NCBI RefSeq assembly: GCF_015674855.1
Contig: NZ_JADMLG010000004.1
Location: 248,001 to 312,000 of the forward strand
Length of the DNA: 64,000 nt
Reading direction: 5' to 3'
DNA from: Nocardia bovistercoris
GTDB lineage: Bacteria > Actinomycetota > Actinomycetes > Mycobacteriales > Mycobacteriaceae
Part shown: in pieces, positions 53,661-62,146 of the stretch
Position numbering within the stretch: the stretch's first letter is position 1
Layout: each line of letters opens with the position of its first letter
The notes under the pieces: generated by a model
The model's input: only the letters and a program-made list of their open reading frames with translations
Database searches by the model: none
Told to the model about the DNA's origin: nothing
Program-made: the position numbers and the translations under genes

Positions 53661-55319
53661 ATGTTTGGCACTATTGCGGATGTGACGGAAACATCAGCCG
53701 CGTCGGCGGACGGCGCTGCGCCGGCCGAGGACAATGCGGCGCCGGTTGACGGCCAAGCGCCGCCGTGGTGGCGTTCGGCCGTGTTCTACCAGGTCTACCC
53801 CCGATCCTTCGCGGATTCCGACGGCGACGGCGTCGGCGACCTCGGCGGCATCAAGGAGAAGTTGGGCTACCTGGAGTTGCTCGGCATCGACGCACTGTGG
53901 ATCTGCCCCGTGATGCGCTCCCCGATGGCCGACGGCGGCTACGACGTGTCCGATCCTCGCGACATCGATCCGCTGTTCGGCGGGATGGCGGCGATGGACG
54001 CGCTGATCGCGGCGGCGCACCGGCGCGGCATCAAGATCACCATGGACCTGGTGCCCAACCACACCAGCGACCGTCATCGGTGGTTCGTCGACGCGCTCGC
54101 CGCGGCGCCGGGCAGCGGTGAACGCGCCCGCTACATCTTCCGCGACGGCCGAGGACCCGACGGCAGCGAACCGCCCAACAACTGGCCGAGCATCTTCGGC
54201 GGCCCGGCGTGGACGCGGATCACCGAACCCGACGGCACGCCGGGGCAGTGGTACCTGCACATCTTCGCGCCCGAACAACCGGACCTGAACTGGGAGAATC
54301 CGGAGGTCGTCGCGGATTTCGAACAGACGCTGCGATTCTGGCTCGACCGCGGGGTCGACGGGTTCCGCATCGACGTGGCGCACGGCATGGCCAAGCCGCC
54401 GGGACTGCCGGATATGGCGAACGTCTCCACCAAGATGCTGGTGCACGACGACGACGATCCGCGCTTCAACAATCCCGGCGTGCACGAGATCCACCGCCGT
54501 TTCCGCAAGGTGCTCGACGAGTATCCGCACGCGGTGTCCATCGGCGAGGTCTGGGTCGACGACAACACTCGCTTCGGCGAATACGTCCGGCCCGACGAAC
54601 TGCACATGGCCTTCAACTTCCGACTCGCCGAGACCGCGTTCGACGCCGAGGCGGTGCGGCACGCCGTCGACAATTCGCTGGCCGCGGTGGCCCCGGTGGG
54701 CGCGTCGCCGACCTGGACCCTGTCCAATCACGACATCGAGCGCGAGGTCACCCGCTACGGCGGCGGCGTGCTCGGAGTGGCCCGCGCCAAGGCCATGATG
54801 ATGGTCGAATTGGCGCTGCCCGGTGCGGTTTTCGTCTACAACGGCGCCGAGCTCGGCCTGCCGAATGTGGACGATCTGCCCGAGGAGGCGCTGCAGGACC
54901 CGGTCTGGGAGCGGTCGGGGCACACCGATCGCGGCCGCGACGGCTGTCGAGTGCCCTTGCCGTGGGAGGGCGAACTCCCGCCGTTCGGTTTCACCTCGGC
55001 CGCGAGTTCGTGGCTGCCCGCGCCGCCGGAGTGGGCGAAGCTGACGGTGGAGTCGCAGCTCGAGGAGGTCGGCTCGACGGTGTCGCTGTACCGGATGGCG
55101 ATCGAGATGCGCGCCAACCGCGCCGAGTTCTCCGGGGCGAGCGTGGAGTGGTACGGCAGTCCGAAGGGGTGTCTGGCGTTCCGGCGGCCCGGCGGACTGA
55201 TCTGCGCGCTCAACGCCACCGGCGCGCCGATTCCGCTGCCGCCCGGTGAATTGCTGCTGGCCAGCGCGGACCTGATCGACGGACAGCTGCCACCGGATTC
55301 GGCGGCGTGGCTGGTCTGA
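53661..55319 (+). CDS. aglA: GH13 alpha-glucosidase (AglA-like)
   Basis: About 552 residues of glycoside hydrolase family 13. PWWRSAVFYQVYPRSFADSDGDGVGDL starts the catalytic barrel after a 34-residue disordered N-terminus. Conserved regions: DLVPNHTSDRH, GFRIDVAHG (nucleophile Asp), IGEVWVDD (acid/base Glu) and LSNHDIERE. It hydrolyses alpha-1,4-glucosides such as maltose. ATG 53661 is the most upstream start; GTG 53682 is equally possible and would remove seven residues. Confidence 0.88.
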   Translation: MFGTIADVTETSAASADGAAPAEDNAAPVDGQAPPWWRSAVFYQVYPRSFADSDGDGVGDLGGIKEKLGYLELLGIDALWICPVMRSPMADGGYDVSDPRDIDPLFGGMAAMDALIAAAHRRGIKITMDLVPNHTSDRHRWFVDALAAAPGSGERARYIFRDGRGPDGSEPPNNWPSIFGGPAWTRITEPDGTPGQWYLHIFAPEQPDLNWENPEVVADFEQTLRFWLDRGVDGFRIDVAHGMAKPPGLPDMANVSTKMLVHDDDDPRFNNPGVHEIHRRFRKVLDEYPHAVSIGEVWVDDNTRFGEYVRPDELHMAFNFRLAETAFDAEAVRHAVDNSLAAVAPVGASPTWTLSNHDIEREVTRYGGGVLGVARAKAMMMVELALPGAVFVYNGAELGLPNVDDLPEEALQDPVWERSGHTDRGRDGCRVPLPWEGELPPFGFTSAASSWLPAPPEWAKLTVESQLEEVGSTVSLYRMAIEMRANRAEFSGASVEWYGSPKGCLAFRRPGGLICALNATGAPIPLPPGELLLASADLIDGQLPPDSAAWLV

Positions 55320-55353
55320 GCGGGTAGCGGATGATCTACTACAGCCCATCGGA

Positions 55354-55359
55354 TACCGT
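55354..55359 (+). promoter_or_regulatory. -10 box TACCGT, leaderless-style promoter
   Basis: TAnnnT hexamer ending 6 nt before the GTG of the CtaJ-like gene. Confidence 0.45.
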
Positions 55360-55365
55360 TGGTCC

Positions 55366-55632
55366 GTGAGCATTCTCGAGACAGTGCTGATTTTCGGCGG
55401 CATCCCGCTGGTGGTCTACGGCGCCATCGCCGGATTGTCCTACCTCGGCAAGCCGTTCGCCGGTGAGAAGCCGACCCACTTCGACCTCGGTCAGAAGTGG
55501 ACACAGCCGCCGGTCCTGTGGAGTGCCACCGACGAGGTGATCGGGCACGGTCACCATGGCGGAGACGGGCACGGCGGCCACGCCGCCATCGAAGCGGACC
55601 TGATCGGAGGCCGGGCAAGTGGCAAGTTCTAA
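55366..55632 (+). CDS. ctaJ: CtaJ-like cytochrome oxidase subunit
   Basis: An 88-residue protein with one N-terminal helix (TVLIFGGIPLVVYGAIAGLSYL) and a His/Gly-rich tail (HGHHGGDGHGGH). Size, orientation and position beside the DUF5130-like gene match the actinobacterial aa3 oxidase accessory subunit CtaJ of the mycobacterial respiratory supercomplex, from memory. The GTG at 55366 lies 6 nt after a TACCGT box. Overlaps the next gene by 14 bp in a different frame, so translation is coupled. Confidence 0.65.
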   Translation: MSILETVLIFGGIPLVVYGAIAGLSYLGKPFAGEKPTHFDLGQKWTQPPVLWSATDEVIGHGHHGGDGHGGHAAIEADLIGGRASGKF

Positions 55633-56083
55633 GTGGCCCGCGGTGGTCGAATCCGACCTGCCGCACGGATACGCGCTCACCAGCAGCGGTCGGGTCTCGG
55701 GTGTGCACGAGGCGGGCGATGTCTTCAAGGAGGCGCCGTTCAGCGATGACGAACGCCTCGCGGTGGACAACGTGCTCATCGAGGCCACCAGGGCCACCAA
55801 GGTGCGTTTCACCGTCTACATCGGCGACCTCGGCGCCGACCCGGCGGCGGGCGCGGACGCGATCTTCCCCGCCACGCCCGACGCCGCGCATTCGGTGCTC
55901 ATCGCGGTCTCGCCGAACGAGAAGGCCATCGAGGTCCGCTCCGGCAGCGCGGTCGCCGATCGCGCCAACGACCGGGTGTGCCAGCTCGGTGTCACCGCCG
56001 CGCTGAGTTCGTTCCGCCAGGGCGAGATGATCGACGGACTGGTTTCCGCGATCCGCGTCATGGCCGCCGCGATCGGGCGCTGA
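55619..56083 (+). CDS. DUF5130-like protein (Rv2468c-like)
   Basis: A 154-residue soluble protein with RVSGVHEAGDVFKEAPFSDDERLAVDNV at the N-terminus, FTVYIGDLGADP centrally and VLIAVSPNEKAIEVRSG, ending in a helical pair. The layout resembles TPM-like domains and fits the DUF5130 group beside pepN and the oxidase subunit in mycobacteria. Function unknown. Start (ATG) overlaps ctaJ by 14 bp. It converges on pepN, with 111 bp between the stop codons. Confidence 0.75.
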   Translation: MASSKWPAVVESDLPHGYALTSSGRVSGVHEAGDVFKEAPFSDDERLAVDNVLIEATRATKVRFTVYIGDLGADPAAGADAIFPATPDAAHSVLIAVSPNEKAIEVRSGSAVADRANDRVCQLGVTAALSSFRQGEMIDGLVSAIRVMAAAIGR

Positions 56084-56194
56084 CACCCCGCACACCTGTG
56101 CTCATCGGGGCGGGCCGGTCCAGTGGGACCGTTCCGCCCCTTTCGCGTGTCCGGGCGCGGCGGACCGATGGGTTCGGCCCGCCGCACCCGTGCT

Positions 56195-58768
56195 TCACTC
56201 GGCGTCGAAGGCGCGCGCCCGCAGTGACCGTTCGATCCCGGACTTACCCTCGCTGACCAGCCTGCGCAGTGCGGGCGGATGGTCGGCGGCGAGGAACCGA
56301 TCGGCCACGGCGACCGCCTCGTCCGTGATGGCCCACGACGGGTAGAGCCCGACGACCACGGTCTGGGCGACCTCGCTGGAACGCCGCTCCCACACACCGG
56401 GGATATCGGAGAAATACCGGTCGACGTAGGAGCCGAGCAGCTCACCTTGGCCCGCCGGGGCGAAGCCGCCGACGATCGAGCGCGCGGTGATGTTCGGCAC
56501 GGTGTCGTCGTCCATGACCCGCGCCCACGCCTGTTCCTTGACCTCGGCGAGCGGGCGGGCCGTCGCGGCGGCGGCCGCCTGCCGCTTGCCCGCTGCGGTC
56601 GGGTCCTTGGCCAGTTCCTCGTCGATGACGGGAGTGTCGACGGTTTCGCCGTCGATCTCGCCCGCCGCCGCGAGCGCGGAGACGACCCGCCAGCGCAGGT
56701 CGGTGTCGACATCGAGTCCGTCCAGGCCGACGCCCTCTCCGTCGAGCAGCCCGCGCAGCGCCTCGGTGTGCCGGGGCGCGAGCTTCGCGCCGGTCAGGGC
56801 GTTGACGAAGGCGAGCTGATGGTCCGATCCGCCTTCGGCCCCGCGTGCCAGTTCGAGCAGGCGGTCGGCGAATTCGGGCCAGCCGACCTCGGCCGCCCAC
56901 GTCGGGTCGGCGTAGCTGCCGATGGCGGTGTTGGCCTGCATCAGCAGACGCTGCACCACGCCGATCTCGGATTCGGCGCCGATGCCGCGCTGCACGAGGG
57001 CGACGAAATCGCGGGCCCGCATCTCGGCCTGCCTGGTCATCTCCCAGGCCGCCGACCACACCAGGGTGCGCGGCAGCGGTTCCTCGATCTCGTGGATGCG
57101 GCGCAGCACCACGTCGAGCGAATCCGGGTCGAGCCGGACCGAGCAGTAGGTGAGGTCGTCGTCGTTGATCAGCACGAACTGGCCGCGCTCGACGCCGACC
57201 AACTCGGGCACCTCGGTGCGGTCGGCGGCGTCGAGATCGAGTTCGATCCGTTCGGTGCGTACCAGTTTCCCGTCGCGTTCGGCGTAGACGCCGATGGCGA
57301 GGCGGTGCACGCGGTGTTCACCCGCGCCGGGGTGCGCGCCTTCCTGCACCACGGCGAAGCGGGCGAACCGGCCGCTCGCGTCGACCTCGAAATCCGGTCG
57401 AAGGATGTTGAGGCCGGTGGTCTTGAGCCACTGCGCGCCCCAGGTCGACAGGTCGCGTCCCGAGGATTTCTCCAGCGCGGTGAGCAGGTCGTCGAAGGTC
57501 GCGTTGCCGTAGGCGTGGTCGGTGAAGTACGCGCGCAGGCCCGCGAGGAACGGTTCGAGTCCGACGTAGGCGACCAGCTGCTTGAGCACCGAGGCGCCCT
57601 TGGCGTAGGTGATGCCGTCGAAGTTGACTTCAACGGCCGCCAGGTCCGGGATGTCGGCGGCGATGGGATGGGTGGATGGCAGCTGGTCCTGGCGGTAGGC
57701 CCAGGACTTCTCCACATTCGCGAAGGTGGTCCACGCGTTGGTGTATTCGGTGGCCTCGGACTGGCACAGCACCGAGGCGAAGGTCGCGAACGACTCGTTG
57801 AGCCACAGGTCGTCCCACCACTTCATGGTGACCAGGTCGCCGAACCACATGTGCGCCATCTCGTGCAGCACGGTCTCGGCGCGGCGCTCGTAGGAGGCCC
57901 GCGTGACCTTGGAACGGAAGACGTAGTCCTCCAGGAAGGTCACCGCGCCCGCGTTCTCCATCGCGCCCGCGTTGAATTCCGGCACGAACAGCTGGTCGTA
58001 CTTGCCGAAGGCGTAGGGGACGCCGAACTTCTCGTGGTAGAAGCCGAAGCCCTGCTTGGTCTCGGTGAACAGCCGTTCGGCGTCCATGTGTCCGGCCAGC
58101 GAGGCGCGGCAGTAGATGCCGAGCGGGATGTCGCCGTGCTCGTCGGTGTAGGCGTCGGTCCATTCCGCGTACGGGCCCGCGATCAGCGCGACCAGGTAGG
58201 TGCTCATGCGCGGGGTGGTGCGGAACACGTGGCGGCCGGGTTCGGGGCGCACGTTCTGCACCGTCGCGCCGTTGGAGATCACCTTCCACGACGGCGCGGC
58301 GGTGACCGCGATATCGAAGGTGGCCTTCAGGTCGGGCTGGTCGAAGCAGGCGAACATGCGCTTGGCGTCGGCGGTTTCGAACTGCGAGTACAGGTAGACC
58401 GCGTCGTCGGTGGGGTCGACGAACCGGTGCAGGCCCTCGCCGGTGTGCGAGTACTCGCAGTCGGCCTCGACGACGAGCTCGTTGTGTTCGGCGAGGTCGG
58501 CGAGGGTGATCCCGGTGGACTCGTCGTAGTCGGACACGTCGATCGCGGCGCCGTTGAGGACGGCCGAACGGACCCCGCGGGCGACGATGTCGATGAAGGT
58601 GCTCGTTCCCGGCGTGGCCGTGAAGGTGACCGTGCTGCGGGAGAAGAAGGTCTGTTCACCCGGTTCGCCCGACCCGTCGGTCAGGTCGAGTTCGATGCGG
58701 TAGTTCTCGACCAGCACCGTCGCGGCGCGTTCGATCGCCTGTTCGCGAGTCAGGTTGGGTGCGGACAT
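56195..58768 (-). CDS. pepN: Aminopeptidase N
   Basis: An 857-residue M1 zinc metallopeptidase. The GAMEN exopeptidase motif is in FNAGAMENAGAVTF (near residue 270) and the zinc site HEMAH...E is in VLHEMAHMWFGDLVTMKWWDDLWLNE (near 305-330). A long ERAP1-like helical C-terminus follows. It removes N-terminal residues from peptides in the cytoplasm. ATG 58768 has AAGGAG upstream, preferred over the frame extending to 59014, whose extra residues are Arg/Pro-rich. It is divergent from purC. Confidence 0.95.
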   Translation of the reverse strand: MSAPNLTREQAIERAATVLVENYRIELDLTDGSGEPGEQTFFSRSTVTFTATPGTSTFIDIVARGVRSAVLNGAAIDVSDYDESTGITLADLAEHNELVVEADCEYSHTGEGLHRFVDPTDDAVYLYSQFETADAKRMFACFDQPDLKATFDIAVTAAPSWKVISNGATVQNVRPEPGRHVFRTTPRMSTYLVALIAGPYAEWTDAYTDEHGDIPLGIYCRASLAGHMDAERLFTETKQGFGFYHEKFGVPYAFGKYDQLFVPEFNAGAMENAGAVTFLEDYVFRSKVTRASYERRAETVLHEMAHMWFGDLVTMKWWDDLWLNESFATFASVLCQSEATEYTNAWTTFANVEKSWAYRQDQLPSTHPIAADIPDLAAVEVNFDGITYAKGASVLKQLVAYVGLEPFLAGLRAYFTDHAYGNATFDDLLTALEKSSGRDLSTWGAQWLKTTGLNILRPDFEVDASGRFARFAVVQEGAHPGAGEHRVHRLAIGVYAERDGKLVRTERIELDLDAADRTEVPELVGVERGQFVLINDDDLTYCSVRLDPDSLDVVLRRIHEIEEPLPRTLVWSAAWEMTRQAEMRARDFVALVQRGIGAESEIGVVQRLLMQANTAIGSYADPTWAAEVGWPEFADRLLELARGAEGGSDHQLAFVNALTGAKLAPRHTEALRGLLDGEGVGLDGLDVDTDLRWRVVSALAAAGEIDGETVDTPVIDEELAKDPTAAGKRQAAAAATARPLAEVKEQAWARVMDDDTVPNITARSIVGGFAPAGQGELLGSYVDRYFSDIPGVWERRSSEVAQTVVVGLYPSWAITDEAVAVADRFLAADHPPALRRLVSEGKSGIERSLRARAFDAE

Positions 58769-58991
58769 GAGGCTCCTTCGTGGTCGAAGAACGGCGCGTG
58801 TGCCGATGTGCGTCGGCCGCCGCCACGTGGCTGTGCGTCGGCTGCCGCCGCGTGGCGGCGCGCGCGGGACTTTTCCGCCCAACCCTACGACGCGTTCGGG
58901 TCGCGCCGCACTGTCGCGAGGTCGTGCGGGTCGCGCCGGTATCGTTGCCGTGCGGCGGATATTTCTCGGCGACGGATTCGGAGGCTCGATC

Positions 58992-59816
58992 TTGAAGCAT
59001 GTGCACGCGGGCAAGGTGCGCGATCTGTACGAGGACGGCGATTCGCTGGTACTCGTCGCCTCGGATCGGGTGTCGGTCTACGACGTGGTGCTGCCGACGC
59101 CGATTCCGGACAAGGGTGTGCTGCTCACCCAGTTGTCCAACTGGTGGTTCGAATTCCTCGCCGACATCCCGAATCACGTGCTCTCCACCACCGATGTGCC
59201 CGAGGAGTTCGCGGGACGCGGAGTTCGGGTCAAGCCGTTGAAGATGATCCAGGTCGAATGCATCGCCCGCGGATACCTGACGGGCGGCGGTCTCACCGAG
59301 TACCGCGACACCGGCGCCGTCTCGGGAATCGCGCTGCCGCCAGGGCTGCGCGACGGCGACCGCCTGCCCGAGCCGATCTTCACCCCGACCACCAAGGCCG
59401 CGCGAGGTCACGATCTGCCCATGACCTTCGAGGACGTGGTGGCTCAGGAGGGGCGCGAGGTCGCCGAACTGCTGCGCGACACCACTCTCGACCTGTATCG
59501 GCGCGGCGCCGAGCACGCGGCGCGCAACGGGGTGATCATCGCCGACACCAAGGTCGAATTCGGTTGGGACGGCGAGGTATTCACCCTCGGCGACGAGGTG
59601 CTCACCTCGGACTCCTCGCGATTCTGGCCCGCCGACCGGTGGGAGCCAGGCCGCGCGCAGCCTTCCTTCGACAAGCAGTTCGTGCGCGACTGGGCCGCCG
59701 GGACCGGTTGGGACAAGGAACCGCCGGGACCGGAGATCCCCGCCGATATCGTCGCGGCGACCCGAGGCAAATATGTCGAGGCGTACGAACTGGTCACCGG
59801 GCGGGCGTGGAGCTGA
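58992..59816 (+). CDS. purC: Phosphoribosylaminoimidazole-succinocarboxamide synthase
   Basis: A 274-residue SAICAR synthetase, which joins CAIR and aspartate in purine synthesis. KHVHAGKVRDLYEDG, SDRVSVYDVVLPTPIPDKG, VECIARGYLTGGGLTEY, EPIFTPTTKA and DTKVEFGWDG are all family hallmarks. Start: TTG 58992 with GGAGG 7 nt upstream; there is no ATG or GTG before residue 20, so a rare TTG start is my reading. It stands alone, with pepN divergent and a Nudix gene convergent. Confidence 0.92.
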   Translation: MKHVHAGKVRDLYEDGDSLVLVASDRVSVYDVVLPTPIPDKGVLLTQLSNWWFEFLADIPNHVLSTTDVPEEFAGRGVRVKPLKMIQVECIARGYLTGGGLTEYRDTGAVSGIALPPGLRDGDRLPEPIFTPTTKAARGHDLPMTFEDVVAQEGREVAELLRDTTLDLYRRGAEHAARNGVIIADTKVEFGWDGEVFTLGDEVLTSDSSRFWPADRWEPGRAQPSFDKQFVRDWAAGTGWDKEPPGPEIPADIVAATRGKYVEAYELVTGRAWS

Positions 59817-59874
59817 CGACGGCGCGCCGAGTCGTGCTCACGGTGCCCGACGGTCGTGGTCGCGTCGAACCGAT

Positions 59875-60357
59875 TCAGGACACGAGCTGTGCGGCGAGGC
59901 GGTCCAGGAACGGCCGCTGACCCTTGCCGAGTTTGTCGTGCGCGGTGTCGAGGTCGAACCAGGCGGCGCGGTCGATCTCCGGGAATTCGGCCATCCGGCC
60001 CGAACGCGGCGGCCATTCCATCTCGAAGGTGCCCGGCACCACCTGATCCGGGTCGAGTTCGCCCTCGACGGCCCACACGATCACGGTCTTGCGGCCTCCG
60101 CCGCCGCTGTAGGTGACCTCGCCCAGCGGCAGCCATTCCCCCTCGGGCGCCGGCAGGCCGAGTTCCTCGGTGAACTCCCGGCTCGCCGCCGCCCGCGCGT
60201 CCTCTTCCTCGGCGATGTACTCGCCCTTGGGAATCGACCACGCGCCGTCGTCCTTCTTCGCGAAATACGGTCCGCCCATGTGCCCGATCAGGACTTCGAG
60301 GCCGTCGTCCGGCCGACGGCGGAACAGCAGGATGCCCGCGCTGGTCTTGTCTGTCAC
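59875..60357 (-). CDS. Nudix hydrolase
   Basis: A 160-residue Nudix domain protein with the box GEYIAEEEDARAAASREFTEELGL near residues 45-68, which holds the catalytic RE-x2-EE core. The N-terminus TSAGILLFRRR...IGHMGGPYFAKKD and WSIPKGE are typical of the MutT-like group with broad nucleotide substrates; the exact substrate is unknown. Start is GTG 60357. Adjacent, divergent or convergent genes give no functional hint. Confidence 0.88.
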   Translation of the reverse strand: MTDKTSAGILLFRRRPDDGLEVLIGHMGGPYFAKKDDGAWSIPKGEYIAEEEDARAAASREFTEELGLPAPEGEWLPLGEVTYSGGGGRKTVIVWAVEGELDPDQVVPGTFEMEWPPRSGRMAEFPEIDRAAWFDLDTAHDKLGKGQRPFLDRLAAQLVS

Positions 60358-60400
60358 AGTGTGCAGTCTGCCCTTCGCCGCCGCGGTGTCGATCGACGGG

Positions 60401-61642
60401 TCATGCGGTCGCGCCGGGGTGTTCGGCGCGCAGTCGCGCGGCGCGCAGGGTGAGGTAGTCGCGTTCGGGCGTGCTCGTGGTGCGAGCGGCGGCGCGGGTG
60501 TAGGCGGTGCTGGCCGCGGTGTGGTCGCCCGCCATCTCGTGCAGGTGGCCGCGCACCGCGTCGAGTCGGTGGTTGTCGGCGAGATCCGCTGCTACCGTGT
60601 CGGCGAGGGCGAGACCGGCGTCGGGTCCGTGCGTCATGGCCACGGCCACCGCGCGATTGAGGGTCACCAGGGGACTGCCCGCGAGGCGTTCCAGTACCTC
60701 GTACAGGCGCAGGATCGACGGCCAGTCGGTGTCCTCGGCGCGGGTTGCCTGGCCGTGCAGGGCCGCGATGGCGGCTTGGACCTGGTAGGGGCCGTGCAGT
60801 CCGTGCGCGAGGGTCGCGGTGGCGAGTCGAACGCCCTCGGTGATGAGGGCGCGATCCCACAGTCGCCGGTCCTGTTCGGCGAGCGGGATCAGTTCGCCGT
60901 GCGCTCCGGTGCGCGCGGCGCGGCGGGCATCGGTGAGCAGCATCAACGCGAGCAGTCCGCCGACCTCGGGATCGTCGGGCAGCAGTCGGTGCACGGCGCG
61001 GGTCAGGCGGATCGCCTCGCCGGACAGGTCGGTGCGGTGCAGATCCGGTCCGGTCGAACTGGTGTGTCCTTCGGTGAAGATCAGGTAGAGCACGCGCAGT
61101 ACCGGGTCGAGTCGGTCCCGCCACCGGTTCTCCTCGCCTGACGACGGTTCGGCGAACGGGCGTTCCAATGCGCCGAGGCGTTTCTTGGCGCGGGCAATGC
61201 GTTGCGCCATGGTCGCTTCCGGCAGCAGGAAGGCGCGCGCGATCTCGGCGGTGGTCAGTCCGCCGACCGCGCGCAGCGTGAGCGCCACCGAACTCGCCGT
61301 CGACAGCGCCGGATGGCAGCACAGGAAATACAGCGACAGGGTGTCGTCGCGGTCGACGGCCTCGGTATCGGACACCTCGCGGTCGAAGACCGTGTGCTCA
61401 CGTCGCCTCCGGGCGACCTCGGCGCGCACCGCGTCGGCCATGCGCCGCTGCGCGACCTGGATCAGCCAGCCGCGCGGATTCTGCGGCACGCCGTCTTCGG
61501 GCCACCGGGTCGCGGCGGCGAGCAAGGCCTCCTGGAGCGCGTCCTCGGCGGTGTCGAAATCGCCGAATCGGTGCACCAGCGTGCCGAGGACCTGCGGCGC
61601 GAGCGTGCGCAGCAGGTCCTCGGTGCTCTCGGTCACGTGCAC
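60401..61642 (-). CDS. ECF42-type RNA polymerase sigma factor
   Basis: About 413 residues: ECF sigma region 2 (RFGDFDTAEDALQEALLAAATRWPEDG, NPRGWLIQVAQRRMADAVRAE) and region 4 (LTTAEIARAFLLPEATMAQRIARAKKRL), followed by a long TPR-like C-terminal extension of about 220 residues (YQVQAAIAALHGQA, LNRAVAVAMTHGPDAGL). This domain order and a neighbouring DGPF gene mark ECF group 42, whose activity is thought to be controlled by the extension rather than an anti-sigma factor. GTG 61642 or 61636 are the likely starts; it follows the DGPF gene on the same strand. Confidence 0.85.
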   Translation of the reverse strand: MHVTESTEDLLRTLAPQVLGTLVHRFGDFDTAEDALQEALLAAATRWPEDGVPQNPRGWLIQVAQRRMADAVRAEVARRRREHTVFDREVSDTEAVDRDDTLSLYFLCCHPALSTASSVALTLRAVGGLTTAEIARAFLLPEATMAQRIARAKKRLGALERPFAEPSSGEENRWRDRLDPVLRVLYLIFTEGHTSSTGPDLHRTDLSGEAIRLTRAVHRLLPDDPEVGGLLALMLLTDARRAARTGAHGELIPLAEQDRRLWDRALITEGVRLATATLAHGLHGPYQVQAAIAALHGQATRAEDTDWPSILRLYEVLERLAGSPLVTLNRAVAVAMTHGPDAGLALADTVAADLADNHRLDAVRGHLHEMAGDHTAASTAYTRAAARTTSTPERDYLTLRAARLRAEHPGATA

Positions 61643-61653
61643 TGCGAGCGCTG

Positions 61654-62049
61654 TTACGTGGCGGGCGCGCTCATGACCGCGCGCACCTCGATGTATTCGC
61701 GGATGGGTGCGCCGCCGGGACCGGGGGCGGCCGAGGCGAGCGCGGCGATCTCGAGCGCGCGTTCGGGGCTGTCGACGTCGATCATCCAGTAGCCCGCCAG
61801 GAATTCCTTCGTCTCGGGGAAGGGGCCGTCGGTGACGACCGGGGCGGAGCGTCCGTCGGAGCTCACCACCCGCGCCTCCTCCGGTCCGGCAAGGCCCTGG
61901 GCGTCGACGAGTTCGCCGCTCGCGGCGAGTTGGGCGCCGAGCGCCTTCTGGAATTCGATGTGCGCCACGATGTCCTCGGGCGCCCATTCGTTGATCGGCA
62001 GATCGCAGGCCGCGGTCGCACCGTAGGTCTTCAACAGCATGTACTTCAT
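61654..62049 (-). CDS. DGPF/YCII-related domain protein
   Basis: A 131-residue small protein with the YCII-type fold; VVTDGPFPETKEFLAGYWMIDVDSPERALEIA contains the DGPF motif itself. It starts MKYMLLKTYG at ATG 62049, and its stop is about 11 bp before the ECF42 sigma factor, so they are co-transcribed. In this group the DGPF protein gene is usually a target or partner of the sigma factor; enzymatic activity is unproven. Confidence 0.85.
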   Translation of the reverse strand: MKYMLLKTYGATAACDLPINEWAPEDIVAHIEFQKALGAQLAASGELVDAQGLAGPEEARVVSSDGRSAPVVTDGPFPETKEFLAGYWMIDVDSPERALEIAALASAAPGPGGAPIREYIEVRAVMSAPAT

Positions 62050-62146
62050 GATTCGGCTCCTTGCCGGTCGGCGCGCCCTTGTGGCGCTCTCGAGGGTAGG
62101 TCGGAGCCGGTCGTACGCACTTGTCGTATCCGTGGAGTGACCTGCA

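Noticed and set aside
56279-59920. Plus-strand frame of 1213 codons opposite pepN
   Set aside because: It runs antisense to a well-supported aminopeptidase. The translation lacks any recognisable domain and is Gly/Val/Asp-rich.
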